The notes beneath the pieces are model-generated. The model was not told the DNA's origin. It made no database searches and saw nothing but the letters and a program-made list of their open reading frames with translations. DNA of 64,000 nucleotides from Cryptomeria japonica (Eukaryota; Streptophyta; Pinopsida; Cupressales; Cupressaceae), in the NCBI RefSeq assembly GCF_030272615.1, contig NC_081413.1:448736538-448800537 (forward strand), written 5' to 3'. Below, piece by piece: positions 24,011 through 35,839 of this stretch (position 1 is the stretch's first letter; the number at the start of each line of letters is the position of its first letter). Both the position numbers and the translations under genes were made by a program.

Positions 24011-26180
24011 TGACTCTATCTTATTCTTCTCCTTCTCTATCGAAACTTGTTTCTCTTCTTTCTTCTACTTTTCTATCATCTTGTGTTCCAATTTAGTCTC
24101 TTTCTTTTGATTTGGTACTATTTTCTTCTGCTCACCAGTTCTTAGCTTACAATGCCTTGCTATGTGACCAAAATTTTGACACTTGTAACATTTTACAATA
24201 GCATTGAAAGATGTATCCAAAGAATTCTTGTAGGACATCTGCACATTTCTCCTACACTCATAACTCTTATGACCAAACTCATTTCAATGATAACATGTGA
24301 CATTTGTACCTTGTAATTCAACAAATGAGTTTCTACTCTCAAAACTAGGTTTTAAATTCGTTTTCCTACAATCTTCCATTCTATGACCGAACTTATTACA
24401 CCGGTGACAATAACCATGAAAGTTTGGAACATATCGGTTAGATTGTCTTGGTCTTGCAAATGACTACCTCACCGGGGGTCTTCCTTTCATGCTGCTAACT
24501 CTGGTGAATCCTTCATAATCATCTCTTTCATTTCTCCTTGGATATGCATGTCCGTGCATTGAGTATGGTCTCCAGTTCATTGATTTTGTATATTGATTTG
24601 TGTGACGGTTCTTAACAACATCTGCATATGTCTTTTTACTGGTATCTTTGCATACCGTGACTGTCCCTTTGTCTTCACCTTCATTTGAAGAAGTAAATAG
24701 TATCTCCTTACTAGATGTGTCTTTGCTATTTTAAGTTTGACCCTCTTCAAATCCCAAGCCACCGGTATCTTTAGATTGCTTCTATTTTCTCAACATCTTG
24801 TCTAAAGATTCGTTGTTACCTTCGTATTTGCTTCTCACTTTCATTTCTTTCTTGCTTTTGTCTAATTCCTTTTGGAGCTTGACAATTTATTCTTCTATAT
24901 TTTGATGCTCCTCCTTTTTACTCAAGCTGGTGCTTGTAATTTCATAGATCCTCTTGGCCTTTCCAATTGAGGTTTTAGATCTGCAATTGTTTTCTTGGAT
25001 TCTTCAAGAGATTCTTCCAACATCTCTTGTTCTTCAGTTGCAACTTTTTTCAACTTCTTCAGATCCCTTCTTGTTTTCTTCAGATCTTCCAAGGTGCTAA
25101 TGAGCTCTTCATCAAGATCTACTTCTCCTTCCTACTCTTCCTTTTCTCCTTCTTCAAGTATAGGGACCTGTTAGGCCATGAAAAGGGTTGCACTGACTTC
25201 GTCTTCACTACAAAAATTATCCGAGACACTTTCCTCATCTTTGGTATCATTTTAATGTATGTAAAGACTACTCTAATTTTGGTAGCCTCTTCTACCATGC
25301 TAGTAGACATTCTTCTTCCTATCCTTACCATATGATCTTCTACCACTTGATTGATCATCTTCATTCTTATCACCATAGGGACATTTAGTAGCAAAATGTC
25401 CAATCTTTCCACAATTGAAACATTTCAAAGGAAGCTTGCCTTTATATTTGCTTGAACCCATCTTGAGTCTTCTAACAAATTTTTCCATGATGTCATCTGA
25501 GTCTTCACTGGTTCCATTATGAGAAGACTCTTCTTTTCCTTTTCTTGATGTTTTGAATGCAACTTCTTTCTTTACAGCCTCAGTACTAGCAATTCTCATT
25601 TCATAAGTGGTTAGGGAACCATACAACTCATCCATTGTAAATACTTTCAGATCTGTTGCTTCTTCTATTGTTGAAACTTTTGTATCATACTTAGGTGTGA
25701 GGGATCTAAGTACTTTGTTACCACCTTATCTTTTATTTCTTCTCTCTCTCTAATGGTGTTTGTTGTTTCATCAATCATTCAGAGATAGTTAGCAATATTT
25801 TTTTCATCTCTCATCTTCAGACCCTCAATATGTTTTCTCAATGTCTCTAACTTGGCCTCCTTGACTTTAGCATCACGCTCAAATATCTTCTGCAACTTAT
25901 CTGAATTTTTTTTTGCAGATGAGCAGTGCATGACCTTAACAAACTCAATATCAGATAACCCACTAAGAATGGCATTTTTAGCTTTAGCATTGTTCTCATA
26001 TTTCTTCTTAGCATTTGGATCAGTAGGAGGGTTATTAGGGATAGTAAACCCATTCACAACTGACATCCATACATCACAACCTAGAGAAGACAAATAGGTT
26101 TCCATTCTTCTACTCTAGAAGGCATAGTTGACACCATCAAACATAGGGGATTTTCAGGAGGCTGATATATTTCTTGCCAT
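24011..26180 (-). pseudogene. E4 copia gag with two zinc-knuckle clusters
   Basis: The probable ATG is at 26180 (MARNISAS), closely following the primer site; a stop follows eight codons later and another lies near residue 21. The N-terminal Gag core is open at 26105-25779 (METYLSSLGCDVWMSVVNGF; ILSGLSDIEFVKVMHCSSAK). Segment 25635-25300 carries a Lys-rich linker and a CCHC knuckle, CFNCGKIGHFATKC. A second cluster lies at 24430-24140: CHRCNKFGHRMEDC, then one whose second Cys codon is now a stop (TGA), then CYKCQNFGHIARHC. Between the clusters is a Lys/Glu-rich, probably coiled-coil stretch. Stops and frame changes throughout. Confidence 0.82.
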
Positions 26181-26241
26181 TGTGAACACTTGATAGGATC
26201 TACCCAAGCTAGAGAATTCTTTGACACAACAAGGTACCTAG

Positions 26242-26255
26242 GCTCTGATACTAAT
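26242..26255 (-). other. E4 primer-binding site
   Basis: Plus strand 'gctctgatactaat' is the complement of a tRNA-iMet-type primer site (ATTAGTATCAGAGC, one base off TGGTATCAGAGC), two to three bases from the LTR start at 26256. Confidence 0.8.
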
Positions 26256-26535
26256 TGTTGGACATAATGGATCACTAAGATGGGGGTGAATTAGTGATTT
26301 AAACAATTTTACTTAATCAGAGCTATACTCGTACAATATGAAATAAACAAAATGCAAACCGGTTACCAAAACAATGCAAATAAGGTGTGTAGGAGAAATA
26401 TCTAAATGATTAATACAAAACACACATGAATATGCAAAACATAACACCAGAAGTATGAGGAAAACCCAATGTAAGAAAAACCTCGGTGAGAATAGTTGTT
26501 GGAGATCTTCTGCTCCAATCTAGCCTCATAATGAA
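26256..26535 (-). repeat. E4 5' LTR fragment
   Basis: Matches 7013-7290 from its first base (TGTTGGACATAATGG) until it is cut at 26535/26536 by the start of the E6 3' LTR. The remainder is beyond the right edge of the window. Confidence 0.85.
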
Positions 26536-27607
26536 TGTTAGGTCCTGGAGGCAACTGAGAGGGGGAGTGAATCAAATGTCTATTAATTTCAAACCAAAAC
26601 TAACTTAACCAAACTTAGTGCATAATATCGGTAAACCAAACTTTAATGCCAGTAGATAGTTTAATAGTTAATTGCAGTACCGGTAAAGTTTAATGCATGA
26701 AACAAAAACACAAATAACATATACAACACATAACACAGTTATTTGTACGTGGAAACCCTGTAAGGGGGAAAACCATGGTGGGAAACATTACCCACATTCA
26801 GATGATACTACTGCAGATAGTATGTGTGTACAAATGAGGTCTGGACATGTAGAAAGGCCAACTGCCTAGATCTCACTGCTCAATCACAAAATGGGAGTCA
26901 CATTGACTACAATTGGATGGTTAAATCCAATGATAATGTATTGCTCAAAATAGCATCTTCATATGCTAGATTCAGTACCGGTTAAGCTCTGATTTGCCTT
27001 CTCCAAAAGCCTCCTTGAATCTTGAATGATGTCTGCGTGTATAGCTCTTCTTATATTCACATATACCTTATTACAATCCTTTTCACACTCCTCTACTACT
27101 CCTTAATCTCATAAATGAGATCTTATATATATATATATACCAAAACCTAAGACCAAATGTGTAGGTCGGCTTACAAAGATATTATAATTAAATCAATTAC
27201 AAATGAATCTATATGTGATGCATGATGTTGGCTCAATGCATTTACAACAATAACAAATTATCTCCATTACATGCCATGCTGATTTGGAATAGATAATGCT
27301 TGCTAGTCCATAACCTAGACCTATTTGCCGGTAACAACAAATATGCAAACCCAATTGCACCAATAATCAAATCACCAAAACCAAGTATCCAAACAATGTC
27401 GTTGATATAACCAAGTAATCTCCACATGATAACAAATCATCCTTAGTGTCAGTGAACAATATAACCTACTAGTGAACCAAATACCAGTGACTGTGCATAA
27501 GTCACTGAACATGCCGGTGAACATAACCAAAGATCTCCAAGTGTTCTCAAGTGGACAAGTATTGACATCAATGAAAAAACCAATGCAATACATTCATAAT
27601 ACCAACA
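26536..27607 (-). repeat. E6 3' LTR
   Basis: Plus strand TGTTAGGTCC...ATACCAACA, 1072 bp, followed at once by 'atctccccctttggcat', the complement of the polypurine tract. Its first 140 bp match 42584-42728. Confidence 0.9.
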
Positions 27608-27964
27608 ATCTCCCCCTTTGGCATTTATGGCAACACAAGATGGAAAAACCATTCTAGTCCCAAAGGAGAAATGCCAAAAACCAAAAACCAACAATCTCCC
27701 AAAGAGATCAAAATACAGATACAGAGAGTAACAATCTCTCCCAAAAAGATAATGTGTTTTTCCATAGATATCTCTACCCCTTTGACATCAAATGCCAAAG
27801 CAATATAAAACCAAACACAATTAGTTCAAAGAACTTGTTACAAATACCAATTGTTGTAACCATATTTATTCAATCTACTCCCCTGAGAAGTAGCTCTCCT
27901 TCATCAAAGATGAAAAAAATATTTCTCTATTAATTCTGTCAGTCTAATGCCATTCTCCAACTGT
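27608..27964 (-). other. E6 3' untranslated region with polypurine tract
   Basis: The purine tract (minus strand atgccaaagggggagat) abuts the LTR. No coding signal. Confidence 0.7.
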
Positions 27965-29124
27965 CTAAGTTTCTACTGGTGAGGGTATAACTCCAAGCTG
28001 CTCTCTTAGATATTCAAAAGTTTCCTTAGGTAAAGGTTTAGTAAAGATATCTACAATCTTCTCTTTAGTATTCACATAAACCAATTTCACTTCTTTTGCT
28101 TCAACATTCTCTTTTAGAAAATTGAATTTTATAGAAACATGTTTAGTTTTTGAGTGAAATACCAGATTCTTTGATATATCAATTGCTGCCAAATTATCAC
28201 AGTAAATGATTATAGGTTCCTTGCATTTTACCTTTATGTCCTTCAACATTTTCTTAATCCATAATACCTATGTACAATTAGTTGTTGCTGCAACATATTC
28301 TGATTCTTCTATTGAGAAAGATGTTAAACTCTGTTTCTTTCTCAACCAAGAAATTAATCTGCTACCAAGAAAGAATGCTCCACCGGTGGTGCTTTTTCTG
28401 TCATCTACATCTCCTTCCCAATTTGCATCTATGTATGCACATAAATCAGAATTTTCATCTTTAGGATACCATAAACCAAGATTTATTGTGCCTTGTAGAT
28501 AATGGAAAATTCTTTTTACTGTTGATTAATGATTTTCCTTAGGATTACTCTAAAATCTTGAAACAATACATACTGCATTCATAATATCAGGTCTTGTTTG
28601 TGCCAAATACAGTAAACCTCCTATCGTAGACTTGTATCTTGTTGGATTAACAAGTGTTGATTCATCCTTCAAAGATAGTTTATCAGTTGTAGGCATAGGT
28701 GTGCTCAACGATTTATAGTTTTCCATGCCAAATTTCTTAAGTAATTCCTCCAAGTCCTTTGATTGATTTATGAATATACCTTTATCAGTCTGTCAAATCT
28801 GCAATCCTATAAAGAATTTTATCTCTCCAATCATAGACATTTTAAATTCTTCTTACATCTTAATAGAAAAGTCTTTACACAATCCATCTTCTCTTGCAAA
28901 AATTATATCATCAACAAAAACTTCAATAACCAAGATGTCATCATTAGTCACTTTGTAATATAAGTTGTTGTCAACATTACCTTTAGTGTAACCAAGCTTC
29001 AAAATATATTTGTCCAATCTAGCATACCAAGCTCTAGAAGCCTGCTTCAATCCATATAAAGCTTTCCTTAACCTGCAAACCATATCTTTGTCATATGTCA
29101 AAGAAAGGCCATCAGGTTGTTCAT
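27965..29124 (-). pseudogene. E6 pol, 3' part: reverse transcriptase and RNase H
   Basis: From the E7 junction at 29124 the frame reads EQPDGLSLTYDKDMVCRLRK, then ALYGLKQASRAWYARLDKYI and VEVFVDDIIFA-type sequence (here VIEVFVDDIIFAREDG), with the catalytic Asp-Asp pair. 28753-28550 carries MEELLKKFGMENYKSLSTPM and GGLLYLAQTRPDIMNAV. RNase H follows in broken frames (KSTTGGAFFLGSRLISW near 28390-28340) and ends in 28249-27965 (IIIYCDNLAAIDISKNLVFH; DIFTKPLPKETFEYLREQLG) with a stop at 27965. A few stops and frame changes are present, fewer than in E4. Confidence 0.87.
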
Positions 29125-29244
29125 GTTGGCATTATGTGGACCGGTATGAGGACATAATGACATTGTATATTGTCATTGATGTCAATATGCTGAAGAGGTG
29201 AGAACCGGTATATGAGAGAACCAACATAACATTGTGAACCGACA
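29125..29244 (+). repeat. E7 5' LTR, first 120 bp
   Basis: TGTTGGCATTATG..., with 'tattgtcattgatgtcaat' near the start as in the E2 LTR ('gttgtcattgatgtcaatta'). Cut by the E8 LTR at 29245. Confidence 0.8.
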
Positions 29245-30467
29245 TGTAAAGCGGAAAAAATTGAACCCTAGTCGTTCTCCCCTCCCCAACTCCAAGGAGA
29301 GAGAAGGGAGAGTCACTAGGGTTGATGGTTTTCACTTAGGAGAGACTTTACATTCAAAAGAGGGGTTGAAACCCACAAGATCCAATCCCACGCAATGCAA
29401 GATTGGATTCTATATGAGTTTCAAGGGTTAAGACATCAAGGATACCCTCTTTTGTAAAGAAATGTAGATAGAAAGATTGAACTAGGAATGCATGTAAAGT
29501 AGGAAAGATTCACTTATAAACAGAGATAGGGATATGGGATGAAGCTGCGGACCTGGAATTAGCAGTAAAATGTCGAGACGGTGCTGTTTTGCAAATTTGA
29601 GCGAAAGTTGACGGGACGATGGCGCCCGGCATGCACACGGTCCTCCGAAAAATCTGCGAAACGAAGGGGGATCTGTTCGTCTTTGCACAAGGATTCCAGA
29701 TCTTCAATTACAGCCGCGTACCTGCAACCTACACACGGAAAAGAGAGAACGATTGGGGGGTTAGGGATGAGGGGTTTGCCTTTAGGTCAAACCCCGGTTT
29801 TGGAATTAACCAAGAAATGAGAATGCTATAAATGTAAATGTTTGTAATGTAAACAAGTACTGATACCTTGTTGTAAGAATGTTTGTATTCTTACATGCGA
29901 AGGTATAATGTATGTAGTATGTTGTATGTGATCTCCTCTTCAATGGTTGAATCCTTGTCTTGAATGCAACACTTAGCCTTGAATGGAGATTTAGAATGTT
30001 CAATTGCTTGAAGGAATGCTTGAATGCTTGAATGCTTGAATGTTTGAATATCGCTTTCGCGCCTTGCTCACATATGTCCTCCTCCCTTTTTGAGAGAGGA
30101 AATGTAGTTTATATACTTGTCAATTAGGGCTGATAGACTAATTTTATTGACCTTAGGCCGACCTAGGAAGATTATTTTCCAATTTGCAAACTTAAAGACC
30201 CGAAGCCCCATAAGAGACCGGGCCCAAAATAGGGCCAGGGACCAGGGCGCTGGGCGCCCTAGTCCTGAAGGACCAGGGTGCTGGGTGCCATGGTCCCACC
30301 TCCAGGGGTAGCAGGGTGCAAGGAGGATCAGGCCAGGGTGCTGAGAAATGCAGTTTTTGATGTCATGAACAAGTTTCGGGGTCTCCATTCAGGTTCCGTG
30401 TTGCATCACCATCGTGAAGACCCAAATGCAGTCGAAATTGCAAGTGTCGCAATTTTAGGATGCTACA
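29245..30467 (-). repeat. E8 3' LTR
   Basis: 1223 bp, plus strand TGTAAAGCGG...GATGCTACA. It contains one 30-bp module (29614-29643), two 27-bp palindromic modules (30239-30265, 30270-30296) and a run of 'gaatgctt' repeats (about 30010-30040). It differs from the 5' LTR mainly by lacking one 27-bp module and one 'gcaagtgtc' repeat. Confidence 0.93.
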
Positions 30468-31211
30468 TTTAGCCCCCACTTTAGCGGGAGTATAAGCATA
30501 CGCTCATACTTCCAATAAAATACAAGGAAACAACATTGAAAGACTTTCACCACGTCAAGAAGGCAAGATATACCATGCCCCCAGTGGACTAAGGATCTTA
30601 CGACTTCGATTGACAAAGTAAAAGGGAAGATCACGAGGGAGAACCATGACTGTCAGTAGTAAGGTTCCCTCACTATGAGTCATGCAAGAAAGATATCAAA
30701 AATTTTCAAGGCAAAGCTAAATTTGTCAAGAAATTTTCAAGTATCTTGAAAAGATATGAACGGGATGTATGCCCCCCTACATTAAAGCGATCGCACACAC
30801 CTCAGCGGGAGTGATTGCTTTAAGGTAGTGATACATATAAGAAATGAGAAAGGAAAGGAGCACGTTATCACAAGGATTTAGCCCTGAAGTGTGAGATAAG
30901 CCCAAGGATAATAGACACAAAACACAAAGCACAAGGTGACTTCTCTTTCCTCGGGGTCAGTATGCTGTATGATAATTCATGTATATCATATGTATGTATG
31001 CATAATTGTTCTTCATTCCCCAATCAAGGAAGGTCACCTAGAAGAAGGGAACACATGTGTCTTTTGAGTCAACATGAGAGAGACCAAGAGATCTCAATGC
31101 TTTGCATCGTCCTCAAGTAGACAACACTAAGGACAATAAATAGAAGAATGCGAGTAACACATAGAAGAAGTAACAAAAGAGAGGGGGAGAGAATCTGCTA
31201 TGCTAATGAAA
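30468..31211 (-). other. E8 3' non-coding tail with polypurine tract
   Basis: The minus strand reads taaagtgggggctaaa (30482-30468 region) directly before the LTR. A second near-copy ('cactcccgctgaggtgtg' region, about 30790-30815) lies upstream. No coding signal. Confidence 0.75.
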
Positions 31212-34200
31212 CTAGTCTAGCATGTCATCTACCCCCTGATCTTGCTGATCAGTATTTCGGGAAGGCAGGAAACACGCTAGAGGAGGAACATCCAACACAG
31301 CAGATGGAGCTATCACAAGATCCAAACAAGGGCTATGTTCATATCCCAAGCCGCGGTGTTCTTGTCTAGGAGCTAGGATAAGTGCTTTAGAAAATGCGTT
31401 AGATAAATGGTTATCAACATCAACATGTTCATATTCAGTATCAGAATGAACAGGAGTAACATTTTCATCATGAATAATATTTTCATCTATATCATCATCA
31501 AGATTTATAAAAATAGGATCTTTAACTCGCACAGGATCAAGACCATCATGCATCTTATGTTTAGGAGATTTTGGCTCAATTTCTGGTTGAGGAGAAAATG
31601 GAATAATGCTAGCTAAAGGTGTTTTTGGGGATTGTAAAGTTTGAGAAGCAGCTGCCTGAGCTCTAAGATGACACTTTCATCGGTGTTCACGTGCAGAACG
31701 ATTTCATCTAGTCTTAGTAGGAAGTTGCAAAGATTGAGGAGGAGGAATGTTCTCATCCTTAGCACTTGGGTGTTTAGGTTGTGGTCTCTTAGGTTGGACA
31801 ATAGGAGAAGAGGAAGGCCTCTTCTCTCCATAAGAGGAAGGAGGAGGAACTGCTCCATATAAGGGAGGAATATTTGGTTTAGGAAGGAGACCAAGTCCAT
31901 CATGATGAGGAGGTATAGATCTACCTTTAGAAAGTTTATTAGATATAGGCATAGTCACATCCATAGGAATGGGTTGGGAATCTTCTTGAGGAAAGACATT
32001 AGTTTTATCTTTCAAAGGAAGAACTTCCTTCTCAAGAATGATAGGAATGTCAATTTTGGGTGTTCTAGGTTCACTTAGAGATAGGATCATATCTTTTTTC
32101 CACTTTTGATAAGATTTGAAAAGATGATCACTTCGTGGAGGAAGAGATTGGAATTGTTTAGGCCAAAAGTAATCAATAGGAATGCTAGAAGTTCTTTCAG
32201 CAGGTTTAAAGAGACTATGATTGACAGTAACAACTTCACCATTATAGGGAAATTTCAAGCACTTGTGAATAGGAGAAGCAATAGCTTTCATGGAAGATAG
32301 CCAAGGATAGCCTAGCTTCACACGAAATTGTTCGGATGATGGAATAATAACAAAGTCCACATCAAGGGATTTGTTATGGACCTCAATAGGTAATGTAATA
32401 GAACCAATTGCAGGAGAAGAAAATGCATCAAATAGTTTCACAACCACATTTGTTTCATCATAGATCACTTGATTCAATTGCAAAGTAAAAAGAAATTCTT
32501 CAGTAATGACATTAACCATACAAGAAGGATCAATAAGCACTCCACGGCAAGGTGTATTCTTGACTTTTGCAACTATATATAAAGGACCATCAGGTGCCCT
32601 GATAGTTTCACTGGAATCAAATGTGATGGAAGGTTCTTTAGGGATTTTCTGTTGTTCCACAAACTTAATCAAATTCGGAGTCATAGACACGAGATCATCA
32701 GGTGAGACAGAGGAATTAGTAGTATCAATCGAATTAGAGGTATGAGAAGGCAATGGATCAGTAAAAATCTTAAGATTTTGGTTAGGAGGAGCTACAGATG
32801 TGTTGCCTTTATCATTCACACCAGAAACAGAGATAGTATTATTATCAATCAAATCTTGAATTTTACCCTTTAAAGCAAAACATTTTTTAGTATCATGCCC
32901 AGGATGACGATGAAATTGACAAAAAGATTTGTTATCAAAATAGGGCGAATTAATCTTTGCAGGATCTATTTGCCTTATAGGAGGAAGGGTAAGCACATTT
33001 TGTTCCAATAACTTATTCATAATACTATGCAATGATTCATTCAAAGAAGTAAACTTTCTTTCTTTCCTGAAAAACTTAGAAATGGGAGGCACACCTGATG
33101 CTGCATTCACATTGTTGTTGATGATGTTTTCATTGAATTTAATGGACCCTCTGTTTGGTTTAAACTTCCCAAATGGTTGTTGACTACTATCACCCTTATC
33201 ACTCGGAGCCATAGGATTTGCTTGTTCCATTTGGCTCACAGTCAGTTGATAATTGTGAAGAGTTGCGCACAACTGTTGGAAAGAAGTAAACTCAGAAAAC
33301 AAGAGTTTTTCTCTAATATCTTTTTGTAAATTAGAAATAAAGATTCTTTGAATATCATTGTCAGGCACTGGAAAAGAAATTTGAGCATACAAATGCTTAT
33401 ATCTACCAATGAAATCAGTCACTTTTTCTTTAACACCTTGTTTACAATGCATTAAATCAATCAAAGTAACTTTAGGACTTATATTGTTTTGAAATTGTTG
33501 AATGAAAGCATTTGCAAGTTGTTCAAAAGAAGTAATAGAATAAGAGGGCAACGAGCAATACCATTGTAGGGCTTTATCTCTTAATGTTCTAGTAAACAAT
33601 TTTGCAAGCAACCTTTGGTCATAAGCAAAATCAGTACATATTGTTTGAAAGGTCTTAACGTGTGTTAGAGGATCACCCTTACCATTATAAAGCTCCAAAT
33701 GCGGAATTTCAACATGTTTAGGGGGGATAGCTCGAACAATGTCAAGAGAAAGTGGGCTTGCAACATCAAATGTGGGCACACTAAACTTAGATTGATTCAT
33801 AGAAGCAATTTGTTGTTGTAAAGAAGAGACAGTTTGTGCAAGATTGTTAATGGTCGCTTCAGTCGAAGAGTTCATATTAGATGTGTTAGATTGTGATGGA
33901 GGTGTTATGTTATTGAAAGAAGGTAGAGAGTAAGGTGGTGGGACACTATGATAGTTAGTCATAGGAGATGATTGGAAAGGAGGAACACTACAAGGAGGAA
34001 TGGAATGTTTAAACGAATTGCCCCCTTGCATCATGTTCATTTGTGGAGATGTAAGAGGAACACTCATTGAAGGAATGAATGAAGAAGTTGGATTGAATGA
34101 AGGAAGAGGGTTGATTGAAGAAGAGGGATTGCTCCCATGACTGGTGATCATAGGAGGAATGTCTTGTATTGAAGTAGTCATTATGTTTGATGTAAAAGTA

Positions 34201-34655
34201 GGTATACTAGCAATAGAAGTCGTCAAAGGAATAGAATGATTAACTTGAGTAGGAGGTTGTGTATAACCTAAGGTTTCGGCACAACTCTTCATAGGCATCA
34301 CATTCAAATCCACAATGTGTGCAATACCACACAAAATATCAATTCCATTCTTATCACTTTGAACCATACGTTTTAGACCCTCAATTAATGAAAGAGCTTG
34401 ACTATCGGGGTATTCTTGAGACATCCATTGTCGAAAATCATCAAATTGGTTATCCAATTTTGAGAGTTGTTCTACAGAAACCTCATGGAGAGCTTCTTCA
34501 TCATTAAGAGGATTAGAGGAATTACCCATGTCCTCGTTAAAAAGGCCATTCAAATTAGGTTCCATCTCCTCAGTAATTAAACCTTGGAAAGACTTAATTC
34601 TAAGGCTTCGTCTAACGGGAATAGTGTAAGTAGGGCTTATTGTTGTAAAACTCAT
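31212..34655 (-). CDS. E8 Gag with C-terminal protease-like domain; two in-frame stops near the end
   Basis: The ATG at 34655 (MSFTTISPTYTIPVRRSLRI) opens 983 codons to a TGA at 31704-31706. The same frame continues through one more TGA (31677-31679) to 31212, giving about 1147 codons. Residues ~100-300 are Pro/Ser/Asn-rich. The Gag domain is at ~310-480 (VEIPHLELYNGKGDPLTHVK; LFTRTLRDKALQWYCSLPSY). A knuckle-like CQFHRHPGHDTKKC is near residue 573. A retropepsin-like segment is at ~690-830 (GVLIDPSCMVNVITEEFLFT; VKLGYPWLSSMKAI); its active site reads Asp-Pro-Ser, not Asp-Ser/Thr-Gly, so activity is doubtful. Nothing resembling RT or IN follows. Both stops are CGA-like positions changed to TGA. 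Confidence 0.85.
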
Positions 34656-35820
34656 GCACTAAAGAAAGAGAGAAGATTTTGAATTTTAGAGGTAGCAAAT
34701 TTTAATAAAATCAGCCAATCTCCTAGATTTAAGCTGTTAAATGCAATCAGGACAATCTCCCGAAATTTCAGAAAAAATGTCCGGGACCATGGCGCTCAGA
34801 GTGCACACGGTCCTCGCAACTTTTTTTGAAATTTTCAGGGATGAAAGTAATGATGATTTTAAAGCTAATCTGAAAAAATTGAGTGATTTTACGATCTGTA
34901 GATAGGCCAAATTAAAGTTGCAATCTCAAAATTGAACCCTACCAAGATTGTTGAAAAATGTAAAATTTGAATTTTGAAAAAGAGAGGGAAACTGAAATTT
35001 TGAATTTTATGATTTTAGAGGGAATACTGAAAGCAATGCAAGTTTTGAAATTTAAAAGTTGACTCGATTTCATGCAAAATTCGAATTTGAAAGTGGAAAT
35101 CAAAGTTGTTGCAATTAAACACTTAATTTCAAAAGTCACAAACTGCGAAAATTTGAATAAAGCACTGAAATTTTGAATGAATGCCAACACACTTTTCAGA
35201 TTTAGGACTATAAGAAACACAATTTTGATATGAATTTCAATTTCAACAATTTTTGAATGATTAGAAGCCTCAATCCAAGCAATCGCTAGACCAACTTTGA
35301 CTTTAATTTTGAAGGTGTTAAAATTGATAAAATCAGCCAAAATTCTGGATTTTAGTAGAAAAATACAGTAAGATCTAGCTCCCGAAATTTTGGAAAAAAT
35401 GTCGGGGACGATGGCGCTCGGGGTGCACACGGTCCTCGCAACTTTTTTCCAAATTTTCAGGGATGAAAGATATTATGATTTTATTGCGGAATCCAAAGTT
35501 ACAGCCGATTTGGAGGTGTTTTGATCAGTGAAATTATCAGTCAAAGGTTGAATCAAGAAGGTTTTAAAAATTAGGGTTTTGACACTTAACCACTTAATTT
35601 TCAAAATTAAAGCACAAATATGAATTGGTAATTTGCAATAGAAGGGTAGATCTAAAACAAGCATTAACAATTAAACATTTCACAAGTTTAATTACTAAAA
35701 AGAAAATTTTAGGGTTTTTATGCAATTAACCTCTAAAATTTGCAAAAGATCAAACATGGAAATGTAATTAAGGAAGCAAAATTTTCAGATCTAACCATGA
35801 ATAATCAGAATGAGGATGTT
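34656..35820 (-). other. E8 leader with two copies of a ~150-bp module
   Basis: Bases 34735-34885 and 35365-35520 share 'ctcccgaaattt', a 30-bp GGAC(C/G)...GGTCC palindromic module (34784-34813 and 35406-35435), 'cctcgcaactttttt' and 'aaattttcagggatgaaag'. The same block, with the inner part of the palindrome reversed, occurs in the E1 LTR (about 2010-2150). The 163-codon open frame at 34939-35430 shows no family motif. Confidence 0.7.
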
Positions 35821-35836
35821 CACGTCGGGTTCACCA
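35821..35836 (-). other. E8 primer-binding site
   Basis: Minus-strand TGGTGAACCCGACGTG begins three bases inside the 5' LTR boundary (35840). Its complement ends in CCA, as a tRNA 3' end must. The tRNA species is not assigned. Confidence 0.7.
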
Positions 35837-35839
35837 AAA

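Larger units (their letters stand above)
7013..26535 (-). mobile_element. E4: Ty1/copia element, interrupted by E5 and cut by E6
   Basis: On the minus strand: 5' LTR fragment (26535-26256), primer site, gag (26180 down), zinc knuckles, protease, integrase, first part of RT (to 22107), then E5 (22106-10188), the rest of RT and RNase H (10187-9030), polypurine tract (8805-8789), 3' LTR (8788-7013). The two LTR pieces match clearly over about 280 bp with many scattered differences, so E4 is old. The right end lies beyond E6 and outside the window. Confidence 0.88.

Noticed and set aside
34939-35430. 163-codon ORF in the E8 leader
   Set aside because: Lies in AT-rich leader with repeated blocks, Phe/Ile/Lys-biased, no motif; the gag frame starts downstream.
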